Shown here one piece after another: positions 1 through 7,702 of a stretch of 64,000 bases of DNA. The notes under the pieces are model-generated. The model was not told the origin of the DNA. It made no database searches and was given only the letters and a program-made list of their open reading frames with translations. Each line of letters starts with the position of its first letter. The first letter of the stretch is position 1. Location of the stretch: NCBI RefSeq assembly GCF_001879105.1, contig NZ_MLCF01000043.1, positions 1-64,000 of the forward strand, read 5' to 3'. This stretch comes from Mangrovactinospora gilvigrisea. Its GTDB lineage: Bacteria > Actinomycetota > Actinomycetes > Streptomycetales > Streptomycetaceae. The position numbers and the translations under genes were made by a program.

Positions 1-56
1 GTGCCGGGGCGGAGGGGCGGCGAACAGGGGGCCGCGGCGGGGCGGCGGACAGGGGG
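1..56. other. Intergenic end of window, G-rich repeat (partial)
   Basis: There is no gene here. The stretch holds two tandem copies of a GGGGCGGCG(A/G)ACAGGGGGC-like unit, at about 14-32 and 37-56. Positions 6-23 carry an 18-mer found again at 7754-7771 and 26884-26901, where it belongs to the right side of terminator hairpins. The left part of the structure lies outside the window, so this is probably the truncated terminator beyond gcl. Confidence 0.4.
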
Positions 57-1775
57 CTAAGGGACCGGTTCGAACTCGCGGACCGCGTCAATCGCCGGTC
101 CGTGCGGCGTATTCGCCTCCCGCTCGATCATCACCTCCACCAGCACCGGCCGCCGCGTCGCCGCCGCCTCCTTCCGCGCCCACGCCAGCGTCCCCGCGAT
201 CTCCCCCGGCTCGAAGACCCGCCGCCCGGCGCACCCGTACGCCTCCATGATCTTCACGTTGTCCGAGCCGTACTCGTCGTAGTGCAGGTCCACCTGGTAG
301 TTGATCCCGTAAGGGATCTCCGCCTGGCGGATCAGCCCCAGATACTCGTTGTTGAGCATCACCAGCACGAACGGCACCCGGTACTGCGCCGCCACCGCCA
401 GCTCCTCCACCATGTACTGGAACCCGTAGTCGCCGACCACGCCCAGCACCTCCGCATCACCCCGCCCCGCGGAGTCCAGCGCCTTGCGGACCCCGATCGC
501 CGCGGGGATCTCCCAGCCCAGCGGGCCCGCCTGTCCGCACACCTGGTAGTGCCGCGGCCGGTAGGCGAGTTGATGCTGTCCGCCCCAGATCTGGTAGAGC
601 CCGATCGCCGTCACCACGTGCGTGGACTCCCCGAACGCCGCGTTCAGCTCCTTGTAGACGCGCGGCGCCTTGATCGGGACGTCGTCGAAGTCCTCCCGCC
701 GCGTCAGCGTTGCCCGCAGCTCCCGGACCCGCTCCACCCACGCGCCGTCCTCGCGCACGACGCCCCGCGCCCGCGCCGCCTCCGCCAGCGCCCGCAGGAA
801 CAGCCGGGCGTCCGAGACGATCCCCAGGTCGGGCGGGAAGACCTTCCCCAACTGCGTCGGCTCGATGTCCACATGGACGAACTTCCGCTCGCCGCGGTAG
901 ACGTCCAGCGTCCCGGTGTGCCGGTCGCCGAACCGCGCGCCGACCGCCAGCACCGCGTCCGACTCCAGGAAGGACCGGTTGCCGTAGCGCTGCGAGGTCT
1001 GCACCCCGGTCATCCCGGCGTACAGCTCGTGGTCCTCGCGGATCGCGCCCTTGCCCATCAGCGTCACCTGGACGGGTATCCGCAGGCACTCCGCGACCTC
1101 GCGCAGCTCCTCGGCGGCGTCGGCGCCGATCACCCCGCCGCCGGCCAGCAGCAGCGGCCGCTCCGCCGCCAGCAGCAGGTCCAGCGCGGCCTCGACGCGC
1201 GGCAGATGGGGCCGCACCTCCTCCACCGGCAGCGGGACGTCGATGTCCGGGTCGTAGGCGATGCTCTGCTGGGCGACGTCGATCGGGATGTCGACGAGCA
1301 CCGGGCCGGGCCGCCCCGACCGGGCGATCCGGAACGCCTCCCGGAAGATCCACGGCGCCTGCGCGGCCTCCTTGATCTGCACCGCCCACTTGGTGACCGG
1401 GCGGGCGATCTCCACGATGTCGACGGCCTGGAACGCCTCCTGGTGCAGCTTGCTGGAGGCCGCCTGGCCGGTGATGCACAGGATCGGCACCGAGTCGGCG
1501 TGCGCGGTGTAGAGGCCGGTGATCATGTTGGTGCCGGCCGGGCCGGAGGTGCCGATCGCCACGCCCACCTTGCCGTTGGTGCGCGACCAGCCGTCGGCCA
1601 TGTGGGTGGCGCCCTCCTCGTGGCGCACCGTCAGATGCTCGATGCCGCCCACCTGCTCGAGCGCCTTGTAGAGCGGCAGGATCGCCGCGCCGGGGCAGCC
1701 GAAGGCGACGTCGACGCCCTCGGAGCGGAGCACATGGACCACGGCCTCCATGGCCGGCATGGTGCGGACGGCCAT
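57..1775 (-). CDS. gcl: Glyoxylate carboligase-like ThDP enzyme
   Basis: This 572-residue thiamine-diphosphate enzyme joins two glyoxylates to tartronate semialdehyde plus CO2 in the cytosol. Similarity to Gcl is visible throughout: FGCPGAAILPLY near residue 25, GTSGPAGTNMITGLY, SGRPGPVLVDIPIDV, and the C-terminal ThDP/Mg motif GDYGFQYMVEELAV followed by NNEYLGLIRQ. E. coli Gcl is 593 residues. The oddity is RHEEGATHMADG: E53 occupies the position where characterised Gcl has Val51, so the usual ThDP-activating glutamate of acetolactate synthases is present. The start ATG overlaps the glxR stop (ATGA), the signature of translational coupling as third gene after hyi and glxR. The neighbours argue strongly for glyoxylate carboligation, but an acetolactate synthase-like side activity cannot be excluded. 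Confidence 0.85.
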   Translation of the reverse strand: MAVRTMPAMEAVVHVLRSEGVDVAFGCPGAAILPLYKALEQVGGIEHLTVRHEEGATHMADGWSRTNGKVGVAIGTSGPAGTNMITGLYTAHADSVPILCITGQAASSKLHQEAFQAVDIVEIARPVTKWAVQIKEAAQAPWIFREAFRIARSGRPGPVLVDIPIDVAQQSIAYDPDIDVPLPVEEVRPHLPRVEAALDLLLAAERPLLLAGGGVIGADAAEELREVAECLRIPVQVTLMGKGAIREDHELYAGMTGVQTSQRYGNRSFLESDAVLAVGARFGDRHTGTLDVYRGERKFVHVDIEPTQLGKVFPPDLGIVSDARLFLRALAEAARARGVVREDGAWVERVRELRATLTRREDFDDVPIKAPRVYKELNAAFGESTHVVTAIGLYQIWGGQHQLAYRPRHYQVCGQAGPLGWEIPAAIGVRKALDSAGRGDAEVLGVVGDYGFQYMVEELAVAAQYRVPFVLVMLNNEYLGLIRQAEIPYGINYQVDLHYDEYGSDNVKIMEAYGCAGRRVFEPGEIAGTLAWARKEAAATRRPVLVEVMIEREANTPHGPAIDAVREFEPVP

Positions 1776-2680
1776 CAGGCCACATCCTCTCGTTCGGTGG
1801 GGGAGACCACGGCGCCGTTGAGCCGCTGCACGCCCCGCAGCAGCGCCGAGTGGTCCAGCCCGCCGTCGCCGTTGGCGCAGGCGGAGGCGACGAGTTGGGC
1901 GGCGAGCGAACCCGCGGGCAGCGCCAGGCCGAGCTCCCGGGCGGCGTCCATGACGATGCCCAGGTCCTTGCGGTGCAGGTCGAGGCGGAAGCCGGGCGCG
2001 TACTGCTCGCCGAGCACATTGCCCTGCTTGCGCTGGAGCACGGTCGAGCCGGCGAGCCCGCCGCCGAGCACCCGCAGCGCCGCCTCCAGGTCGGCGCCGG
2101 AGGCCTTGAGGAAGACCGCGGCCTCGGCGAGCGCCTCGATGTGGACGGCGACCATCAGCTGGTTGGCGGCCTTCACGGTCTGCCCGGCGCCGGCCGGGCC
2201 GACGTGGACGACGGTGGTGCCCAGCGCGTCGAGGAGCGGGCGGGCGGCGTCCAGATGGGCGGCCTCGCCGCCCACCATGATGGAGAGCACGCCCTCCACC
2301 GCGCCGGCCTCGCCGCCCGAGACGGGGGCGTCCAGCACCCGCAGGCCCCGCTCGGCGCCGTCCGCGGCGAGCTTCGCCGAGGTCGCCGGGGTGACGGTCG
2401 ACATGTCGATGAGCAGCGCGCCCTGCGGGGCGTGCGCCAGGATCCCGTCATCGCCGTACGCCACCTCGGTGACCTGCGGGTCGGCCGGGAGCATGGTGAT
2501 GATCGCCTCGGCGTCCCGCACCGCCTCGGCGACCGAGCCGGCGGCCCGTCCGCCCGCCTCGACCAGGCGGTCCACGGCCGGGCGGGAGCGGTTGTGCCCG
2601 AGGACGTCGTGCCCGGCCCGCACCAGGTTGGCGGCCATGGGCCCGCCCATGATCCCCAGTCCGATGAACGCGACCTTCAT
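1775..2680 (-). CDS. glxR: Tartronate semialdehyde reductase
   Basis: This 2-hydroxy-3-oxopropionate reductase of 301 residues, in the beta-hydroxyacid dehydrogenase family, reduces tartronate semialdehyde from Gcl to glycerate with NAD(P)H. The N-terminal Rossmann motif GLGIMGGPMAANLVRAGH is at residues 7-24. The substrate motif DAPVSGGEAGA and the catalytic-lysine region GAGQTVKAANQLM follow in the order expected of the family. The SD GAAGGAG lies upstream of ATG 2680, 16 bp after the hyi stop, and the stop overlaps the gcl start by one base. It is the middle gene of the hyi-glxR-gcl operon. Length and motifs are normal. Confidence 0.93.
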   Translation of the reverse strand: MKVAFIGLGIMGGPMAANLVRAGHDVLGHNRSRPAVDRLVEAGGRAAGSVAEAVRDAEAIITMLPADPQVTEVAYGDDGILAHAPQGALLIDMSTVTPATSAKLAADGAERGLRVLDAPVSGGEAGAVEGVLSIMVGGEAAHLDAARPLLDALGTTVVHVGPAGAGQTVKAANQLMVAVHIEALAEAAVFLKASGADLEAALRVLGGGLAGSTVLQRKQGNVLGEQYAPGFRLDLHRKDLGIVMDAARELGLALPAGSLAAQLVASACANGDGGLDHSALLRGVQRLNGAVVSPTEREDVA

Positions 2681-2696
2681 GCGGTGATCAGCTCCT

Positions 2697-3521
2697 TCAC
2701 TTGGTGAGCCAGCCGAAGCTGGTGTCCGTCGCGCCGGTCGACGGCTTGTACTCGGCGCCGACCCGGCCGGTGTAGCCGCTCCGCTCCAGCGCGCCGAGCA
2801 GCGCGGCGAAGTCGAGGGTCCCAGTGCCGGGTTCGCCGCGTCCGGGGTGGTCGGCGATCTGGACGTGGCCGACGTCGGCGCCGTGCGCGGAGATCACCGC
2901 GGCGACGTCCTCCTCGCCGGTGCGCGCCAGGTGGTAGACGTCCAGCAGGAACCGCGCATTGCCCAGCCCGGTGGCCGCGTTGATCCGCTCCACCACCGCC
3001 AGCGCCTCGGCCGAGGTGATCAGCGGATAGTCCGGCGCCTCGGGGCGGTTGAGCGCCTCGACGAGCAGCACCGCGTCGGCGGCGGCCGCGGCCTCGGCGG
3101 CGTAGGCGAGGTTCCGCAGCGCGAGCGCGTCCTGCTCCTCGGCCGGCACGCCCGCAACGCGGTTGCCGTACAGCGCGTTGAGCGCCCCGCAGCCGACCCG
3201 CCGGGCGAACTCGGCGGCGACCGGGACGTTGGCCCGGAAGGCGTCGGAGAGCGCGGGGACGGAGGCGGCGCCCTTGTCGGGGCCGGGCAGCTCGCCGGCG
3301 TAGAAGTTGAGGCCGACGAGCTGGGTGCCGGCGTCCTCCAGCGCCCGCCGCAGGGCGTCGAGTTGGTGCGGCGCGGGCACCGGCGCGTCGACCCAGGGCC
3401 ACCACAGCTCGACGGCGTCGAACCCGGCCTTGGCGGCGGCCGCGGGCCGGTCCAGCAGGGGGAGTTCGGTGAAGAGGATGGAGAGATTGGCGTCGAACCG
3501 CAGCGACGTCCCGAAGGCCAT
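2697..3521 (-). CDS. hyi: Hydroxypyruvate isomerase
   Basis: This 274-residue xylose-isomerase-like TIM barrel protein interconverts hydroxypyruvate and tartronate semialdehyde. The N-terminus MAFGTSLRFDANLSILFTEL and segments such as FDAVELWWPW, GALNALYGNR, LLVEALNR and FLLDVYHLARTGE fit the Hyi/OtnI family, with the metal-ligand region toward GHVQIADHPGRGEPGTGTLD. The ATG at 3521 is chosen over an in-frame upstream start (3596) because GGAAGGAG sits just before it and the homologous fold begins there. It is the first gene of the operon. A TTGACA/ACACTT promoter and a TTCC-N8-GGAA palindrome lie upstream. Confidence 0.9.
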   Translation of the reverse strand: MAFGTSLRFDANLSILFTELPLLDRPAAAAKAGFDAVELWWPWVDAPVPAPHQLDALRRALEDAGTQLVGLNFYAGELPGPDKGAASVPALSDAFRANVPVAAEFARRVGCGALNALYGNRVAGVPAEEQDALALRNLAYAAEAAAAADAVLLVEALNRPEAPDYPLITSAEALAVVERINAATGLGNARFLLDVYHLARTGEEDVAAVISAHGADVGHVQIADHPGRGEPGTGTLDFAALLGALERSGYTGRVGAEYKPSTGATDTSFGWLTK

Positions 3522-3532
3522 CGGCAAGCTCC

Positions 3533-3548
3533 TTCCACAATGCGGAAT
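3533..3548. promoter_or_regulatory. Palindrome TTCC-N8-GGAA over the hyi leader/RBS
   Basis: TTCCACAAATGCGGAA is a near-perfect inverted repeat (arms TTCC.CA / TG.GGAA). It lies directly upstream of hyi and overlaps its GGAAGGAG ribosome binding site, between the promoter and the start codon. That position suits a repressor operator for the glyoxylate operon. Which regulator binds is unknown; IclR-type AllR regulation is only an analogy from other bacteria. Confidence 0.45.
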
Positions 3549-3568
3549 ACAAGTTCTGCTACATGAAA

Positions 3569-3597
3569 AGTGTGGCACGGTCCCGAGGTCTGTCAAG
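3569..3597 (-). promoter_or_regulatory. Candidate hyi promoter (TTGACA-17-ACACTT)
   Basis: Read leftward, TTGACA (complement of 3592-3597) is followed after 17 bp by ACACTT (complement of 3569-3574). The -35 box is perfect and the -10 box is poor, as is common in actinobacteria. Transcription would start near 3562 and give a leader of about 40 nt carrying the TTCC-N8-GGAA palindrome. Confidence 0.45.
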
Positions 3598-3618
3598 TCC
3601 CCCGGTTAAGGTGGCGGC

Positions 3619-3885
3619 GTGCGCCTCAAGGTGGAGTTCTCGACGGAGCCCTTCGACATGGACGGGCCGCCCGACCATGCGCTCGCCGCCCGCGAGGTGG
3701 TCGCCGGGCTGGAGAAGGTGGACATCGGCCCGTTCGGCAACACCGCCGAGGGCCCGGACGGCGCCGTCCTGGACGCCGTCGCCGCGCTGTACCGGCGCGC
3801 GCTCGCGGCCGGCGCCGACCGCGTCACCGTCCAGCTCACCGTCGTCCCCGACGCCGGGAGCGCCGACGGCGGTGCCCGGGCATGA
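3619..3885 (+). CDS. Thiamine-binding protein (MTH1187/YkoF type)
   Basis: This small 88-residue protein of the DUF77/MTH1187 class begins MRLKVEFSTEPFDMDG. Its motif DIGPFGNTAEGPDGAVLDAV and a C-terminal beta strand RVTVQLTVVP match that ferredoxin-like fold, whose members bind thiamine or its precursors. The GTG start has no convincing SD. TAAGGT at 3607-3612 ends 6 nt before it, so the mRNA is probably leaderless. It overlaps the next gene by ATGA and is divergent from hyi-glxR-gcl. The neighbour Gcl needs thiamine diphosphate, which makes a thiamine link plausible but unproven. Confidence 0.7.
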   Translation: MRLKVEFSTEPFDMDGPPDHALAAREVVAGLEKVDIGPFGNTAEGPDGAVLDAVAALYRRALAAGADRVTVQLTVVPDAGSADGGARA

Positions 3886-4259
3886 GCCACCCGCTGGAGA
3901 AGGCGATCGCCCCGCTGCTGGAGGCGACCGGCGCCGAGGCCGTCCCGCTCGCCGAGGCCGAGGACGGCGTCGACGACGTGCTGGTGCTGCACTGGGAGGG
4001 CGAGCCGGCCGTCGCCGTCCGGCTGCCGCACCTCGGCGACCTGCCCGTCCGCCTCCTCGCCGAGCAGCGGCGCAGGCACGGTCCGCTGGACGAACTCGAC
4101 CGGCACGCCAAGCAGCTGGTGGTGGCCGCCCTCGAGGAGCGCGGCGCCTTCCAGATCCGGCACGGCGTGGAGAAGGTCGCCGCCGCGCTCGGGGTCTCCC
4201 GGTTCACGATCTACAACTACCTCAACCGCGAGCAGGCATCCCGCCAGGACGCCGACTGA
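3882..4259 (+). CDS. Small helix-turn-helix protein
   Basis: This 125-residue protein has an N-terminal alpha/beta region (MSHPLEKAIAPLLEATGAE, then VLVLHWEGEPAVAVRLP) of unknown fold. A C-terminal helix-turn-helix reads roughly from residue 90 to 118 and contains GVSRFTIYNYLNRE, the classical Fis/PucR-like turn and recognition helix. The ATG overlaps the stop of the thiamine-binding protein gene (ATGA), so the two are co-translated. It is a candidate local regulator of the flanking purine/glyoxylate genes, but no direct evidence ties it to either palindrome here. Confidence 0.7.
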   Translation: MSHPLEKAIAPLLEATGAEAVPLAEAEDGVDDVLVLHWEGEPAVAVRLPHLGDLPVRLLAEQRRRHGPLDELDRHAKQLVVAALEERGAFQIRHGVEKVAAALGVSRFTIYNYLNREQASRQDAD

Positions 4260-4306
4260 TCCGCACCGGCCGGCGCGCGCCGCCGCCCGGTTTCGGAAAC
4301 CAAATT

Positions 4307-4321
4307 TCAACAAACTGTTGA
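4307..4321. promoter_or_regulatory. Perfect palindrome TCAACA-AAC-TGTTGA over the -35 box
   Basis: This 6-3-6 perfect inverted repeat has its right half sharing bases with the -35 hexamer TTGACG of the urate operon promoter, so a bound repressor would block RNA polymerase directly. It stands out as an AT-richer island in GC-rich sequence. It is a candidate operator for urate or allantoin control; the regulator is unknown. Confidence 0.55.
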
Positions 4322-4346
4322 CGCGCGGCTGCCGCGGTTCTACCTT
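4318..4346 (+). promoter_or_regulatory. Promoter of the urate oxidation genes (leaderless)
   Basis: TTGACG (4318-4323), a 17 bp spacer and TACCTT (4341-4346) form a good housekeeping-type promoter. The -10 box ends 7 nt before the ATG at 4354, where no SD exists. Transcription therefore most likely begins at or beside the A of the start codon. Confidence 0.6.
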
Positions 4347-4353
4347 TCCCGGC

Positions 4354-5214
4354 ATGCCGCAGCCGTCAACCGACCGCCTGCGCGGCCTCCTTGCCGAGGT
4401 CTGCACGGCCACCCACTGGATCTCCGCGGTCGCCGCCGGAGCCCCCTACCCCACCCCCGACGCGCTCTACGCCGCCTCCGACTCCGCCGTCCGCGCCCTC
4501 ACCGGCGCCGGCGTCGCTGAGGCCATCGCCGGCCACGCCGTCATCGGGAAGCCCCGCGCCGACGCCCAGTCGCGGCGCGAGCAGTCCCGGGTCAGCGCCG
4601 CCGGCGACACCGTCAAGGACGAACTCGCCGCCGCCAACGAGGAGTACCGGGCCCGCTTCGGCCAGGTCTTCCTCATCTGCGCCGCCGGACGCGGCCCCGA
4701 GGAGATCCTCGCCGAGCTCCGCCGCCGCCTCGGCAACACGCCCGAGGCCGAGCGCGCGGAGGTCCGCGAGGAGCTCCGCGGCATCAACCGGGTGCGGCTG
4801 GAGCGGGCCGTGCAACCCGGCGCCGACGGCCGCGCGCTGCTCGTCGCCGCGGCCGCGCCGCCCACCGTCTCCACCCACATCCTCGACACCAGCACCGGCA
4901 GCCCCGCCCCCGCCGTGCCCGTCGAACTCGCCGCCGCCGACAAGCCCGAGGGCCCCTGGCGGACCCTCGGCGGCTCGGCCACCGACGAGGACGGCCGCTG
5001 CCGCGACCTGCCCGCACCGCCGGCCGGCGCCGACGGCAGCGGCACCACCGTGCTGCTCCGGCTGCGCTTCGACACCGGCGCCTACCACCGGCGCCGCGGC
5101 ACCGAGGCCTTCTTCCCCGAGGTCGCCGTCACCTTCGCCGCCGAGCCCGGCCAGCACTACCACGTCCCCCTGCTGCTCAACCCGTTCGGCTACAGCGTCT
5201 ACCGAGGGAGCTAG
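4354..5214 (+). CDS. Fused OHCU decarboxylase-HIU hydrolase
   Basis: This 286-residue bifunctional enzyme finishes urate breakdown to (S)-allantoin. Residues 1 to about 165 are the all-helical 2-oxo-4-hydroxy-4-carboxy-5-ureidoimidazoline decarboxylase (GHAVIGKPR near residue 60, EEYRARFGQVFLICAAGR, and helices ending RGINRVRLERAV). Residues from about 180 form a transthyretin-like 5-hydroxyisourate hydrolase, with STHILDTSTGSPA carrying the N-terminal active-site histidine and the C-terminal signature HYHVPLLLNPFGYSVYRGS. ATG 4354 is chosen because TACCTT ends 7 nt upstream and the decarboxylase fold begins there. The urate oxidase ATG follows the stop after 6 bp, so the two are one operon. 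Order in the protein is UraD-UraH, the reverse of reaction order. Confidence 0.93.
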   Translation: MPQPSTDRLRGLLAEVCTATHWISAVAAGAPYPTPDALYAASDSAVRALTGAGVAEAIAGHAVIGKPRADAQSRREQSRVSAAGDTVKDELAAANEEYRARFGQVFLICAAGRGPEEILAELRRRLGNTPEAERAEVREELRGINRVRLERAVQPGADGRALLVAAAAPPTVSTHILDTSTGSPAPAVPVELAAADKPEGPWRTLGGSATDEDGRCRDLPAPPAGADGSGTTVLLRLRFDTGAYHRRRGTEAFFPEVAVTFAAEPGQHYHVPLLLNPFGYSVYRGS

Positions 5215-5220
5215 CACCGC

Positions 5221-6123
5221 ATGCCCGCAATCCTGGGCCAGAACCAGTACGGCAAGGCCGAAGTGCGCATCGTCCGGCTCGACCGGGCGACCCCGACCCA
5301 CCGGGTCAAGGACCTCAACGTCTCCGTCGCCCTCCGCGGCGACCTCGCCGACACCCATCTGACCGGCGACAACAGCAAGGTCCTCACCACCGACGCCACC
5401 AAGAACACCGTCTACGCCCTCGCCAAGAAGCACGGCATCGACTCCACCGAGGCCTTCGGGCTGCTGCTGGCCCGGCACTTCGTCGACGACGTGCCCCAGG
5501 TGCGCGAGGCCCGCATCCGGCTGGAGGAGTACCACTGGGACCGGATACCCCGCAACGCCTCCCGCTCGCGGTTCGTCGGCGCCGACGAGATCGCCCACTC
5601 CTTCGTCCGCAACGGCACCGAGACCCGCACCGCCCAGATCACCTACAACGCCGAGCAGGGCGCCGAGGTGCTCTCCGGGATCCAGGACCTCGTCGTGATG
5701 AACTCCACCGACTCGGAGTTCTGGGGCTTCTACCGCGACGAGTACACCACCCTCAAGGAGACCCGGGACCGCATCCTCGCGACCCAGGTGACGGCCCGCT
5801 GGCGCCACAACCGCGACGACCTCGCGGACTGGGACCGCGCCTACGCCGACACCCGCCGCCACCTGCTGGAGGCCTTCTCCGAGACCTACAGCTACGCCCT
5901 GCAGCAGACGCTCTACCAGATGGGCGCCCGGGTCATCGAGCACCGGCCCGACATCGACGAGGTGCGGCTCTCGCTGCCCAACAAGCACCACTTCGAGGTC
6001 GACCTCGAACCGTTCGGCATGAAGAACGGCAACGAGGTCTTCTACGCCGCGGACCGGCCCTACGGCCTCATCGAGGGAACGATCCTGAGGGACGGGGCCG
6101 AGCCCCGCATCCCCGTCGACTGA
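5221..6123 (+). CDS. Urate oxidase (factor-independent)
   Basis: This 300-residue cofactor-free uricase oxidises urate to 5-hydroxyisourate and H2O2. Family landmarks are KNTVYALAKKHG with the Thr-Lys region preceding it (TDATKNTVY), IEHRPDIDEVRLSLPNKHH and DLEPFGMKNGNEVFYAADRPYGLIEGTI near the C-terminus, the stretch with the active-site glutamine/arginine environment. Length is standard for the tunnelling-fold (T-fold) enzyme. An SD GAGGGAG lies in the end of the preceding gene, 6 bp gap. It works directly upstream of the fused HIU hydrolase-OHCU decarboxylase in the pathway. Confidence 0.95.
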   Translation: MPAILGQNQYGKAEVRIVRLDRATPTHRVKDLNVSVALRGDLADTHLTGDNSKVLTTDATKNTVYALAKKHGIDSTEAFGLLLARHFVDDVPQVREARIRLEEYHWDRIPRNASRSRFVGADEIAHSFVRNGTETRTAQITYNAEQGAEVLSGIQDLVVMNSTDSEFWGFYRDEYTTLKETRDRILATQVTARWRHNRDDLADWDRAYADTRRHLLEAFSETYSYALQQTLYQMGARVIEHRPDIDEVRLSLPNKHHFEVDLEPFGMKNGNEVFYAADRPYGLIEGTILRDGAEPRIPVD

Positions 6124-6292
6124 CGCCCCAACACCTCCGACCGAACTTCCCGAACCATCGCGCAAGTCCCGCCATGAGCAGCAGGAACTCCGGTCGAGGG
6201 GGTGTCGCGACCCATCCTCGCCCACGGGCCGTCGTCCCCCTAGACATGGCCCGTGCCCTCGACCGGCGATCCCTGACCGGAAGAGGAACCCG

Positions 6293-7687
6293 ATGGAGAA
6301 CAACACCGCGACCGAGACGCCGGGGCAGGGGACGGTCAATCCGCCGGCGTCCGACAGCCACCGGCAACCGCCCGCCGTCCACCCCGTCGACGAGGTCCTG
6401 CCCGTCGGACGCACGGTGCTCGCCGGCATCCAGCACGTCGCCGCCATGTACGCCGGCGTCGTCGCCCCGCCGATCATCATCGCGGCGGCCCTCAGGTTCG
6501 ACCTCGCGCAGAGCGCCTTCCTCGTCGGCGCCTGCTTGTTCACCGCCGGGCTCGCCACCCTGCTGCAGACCCTCGGGCCCTGGAAGTTCGGCGCCCGGCT
6601 GCCCTTCGTCAACGGCGTCTCCTTCGCCACCGTCACCCCGATGACCGCGATCCTCGCCGGGCACGGCGGACGCGGCGGGCTCCCCGTGATCTACGGCGCC
6701 ACCATCGTCTCCGGGCTGGTGTGCGTGGTGGCGGCGCCCTGGTTCTGCCGGTTCGTCAAGTACTTCCCGCCGATCGTCAGCGGCTCCGTCATCACCCTCA
6801 TCGGGGTCTCGCTGCTGCCGGTGGCCGTCGGCTGGGTGCGCAGCACCGCGGCCGACACCGACCGGGTGCCCGGCAAGAACCTGGCGCTGGCCGGGTTCAC
6901 GCTCGCCGTGATCCTCGCGCTGCGCCGGCTCACCCGGGGCTTCCTGCAGCAGGTCGCCATCCTCGTCGGCCTGCTGGTCGGCACCCTCGCCGCGATCCCG
7001 ATGGGCATGGCGCACTTCTCCGGCCTCGCCCACGAGGCGGTCTTCGGCTTCCCGACGCCCTTCCACTTCGGCGCGCCGCGCTTCGACGCCGCCGCGATCG
7101 TCTCGATGCTCGTGGTGATGCTGGTGTGCATGACGGAGTCCACCGCCGACATGATCGCCCTCGGCGAGGTGGTGGACCGCCCCTCCGACGAGACGGTCAT
7201 CGCCCGCGGGCTCCGCGCGGACGGCCTCGGCAGCGCGCTCTCCGCGGTCTTCAACGGGTTCATGTGCAGCGCGTTCGCCCAGAACATCGGCCTGGTGGCG
7301 CTGACCCGGATGCGCAGCCGCTTCATCGTCGCCTTCGGCGGGGTGGTGCTCGTGGCGCTCGGCGTGATGCCGATCCTCTCCGGCGCGGTGGCGCTGATCC
7401 CGCAGCCGGTGCTGGGCGGCGCCGGGCTGGTGCTCTTCGGGACGGTGGCCGTCGCGGGCGTGAAGATGCTGGGCACGGCCGACCTCGGCAAGGACTCCAA
7501 CCTGCTGATCGCGGCGACGGCGCTGGGGCTGGGCATCATCCCGGTGGTCGGCGGCAACATCTACGCCGGCCTGCCGAGCTGGCTCACCACCATCCTCGGC
7601 AGCGGCATCTCCACCGGCTGCGTGGCGGCCGTCGTCCTCAACCTCCTCTTCCACCACATAGCCCCCCGCCGCCACCCCGAGCCATAG
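6293..7687 (+). CDS. NCS2 family purine/urate permease
   Basis: This 464-residue nucleobase:cation symporter-2 protein has about 14 hydrophobic segments after a roughly 40-residue polar N-terminus. The family signature QNIGLVALTRMRSR is present near residue 325, with the conserved glutamate region CMTESTADMIALGE before it. Sitting 170 bp after urate oxidase on the same strand, it is best read as a urate or xanthine importer. The SD GGAAGAGG precedes ATG 6293. A strong terminator at 7703-7760 ends the transcript. Substrate is inferred from context only. Confidence 0.88.
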   Translation: MENNTATETPGQGTVNPPASDSHRQPPAVHPVDEVLPVGRTVLAGIQHVAAMYAGVVAPPIIIAAALRFDLAQSAFLVGACLFTAGLATLLQTLGPWKFGARLPFVNGVSFATVTPMTAILAGHGGRGGLPVIYGATIVSGLVCVVAAPWFCRFVKYFPPIVSGSVITLIGVSLLPVAVGWVRSTAADTDRVPGKNLALAGFTLAVILALRRLTRGFLQQVAILVGLLVGTLAAIPMGMAHFSGLAHEAVFGFPTPFHFGAPRFDAAAIVSMLVVMLVCMTESTADMIALGEVVDRPSDETVIARGLRADGLGSALSAVFNGFMCSAFAQNIGLVALTRMRSRFIVAFGGVVLVALGVMPILSGAVALIPQPVLGGAGLVLFGTVAVAGVKMLGTADLGKDSNLLIAATALGLGIIPVVGGNIYAGLPSWLTTILGSGISTGCVAAVVLNLLFHHIAPRRHPEP

Positions 7688-7702
7688 GGCCCGCCCCGCA
7701 AA

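Noticed and set aside
102-2687. 861-codon open frame on the plus strand across gcl and glxR
   Set aside because: It is antisense to two well-recognised genes and Arg/Pro/His-rich, as expected of a shadow frame in high-GC DNA.
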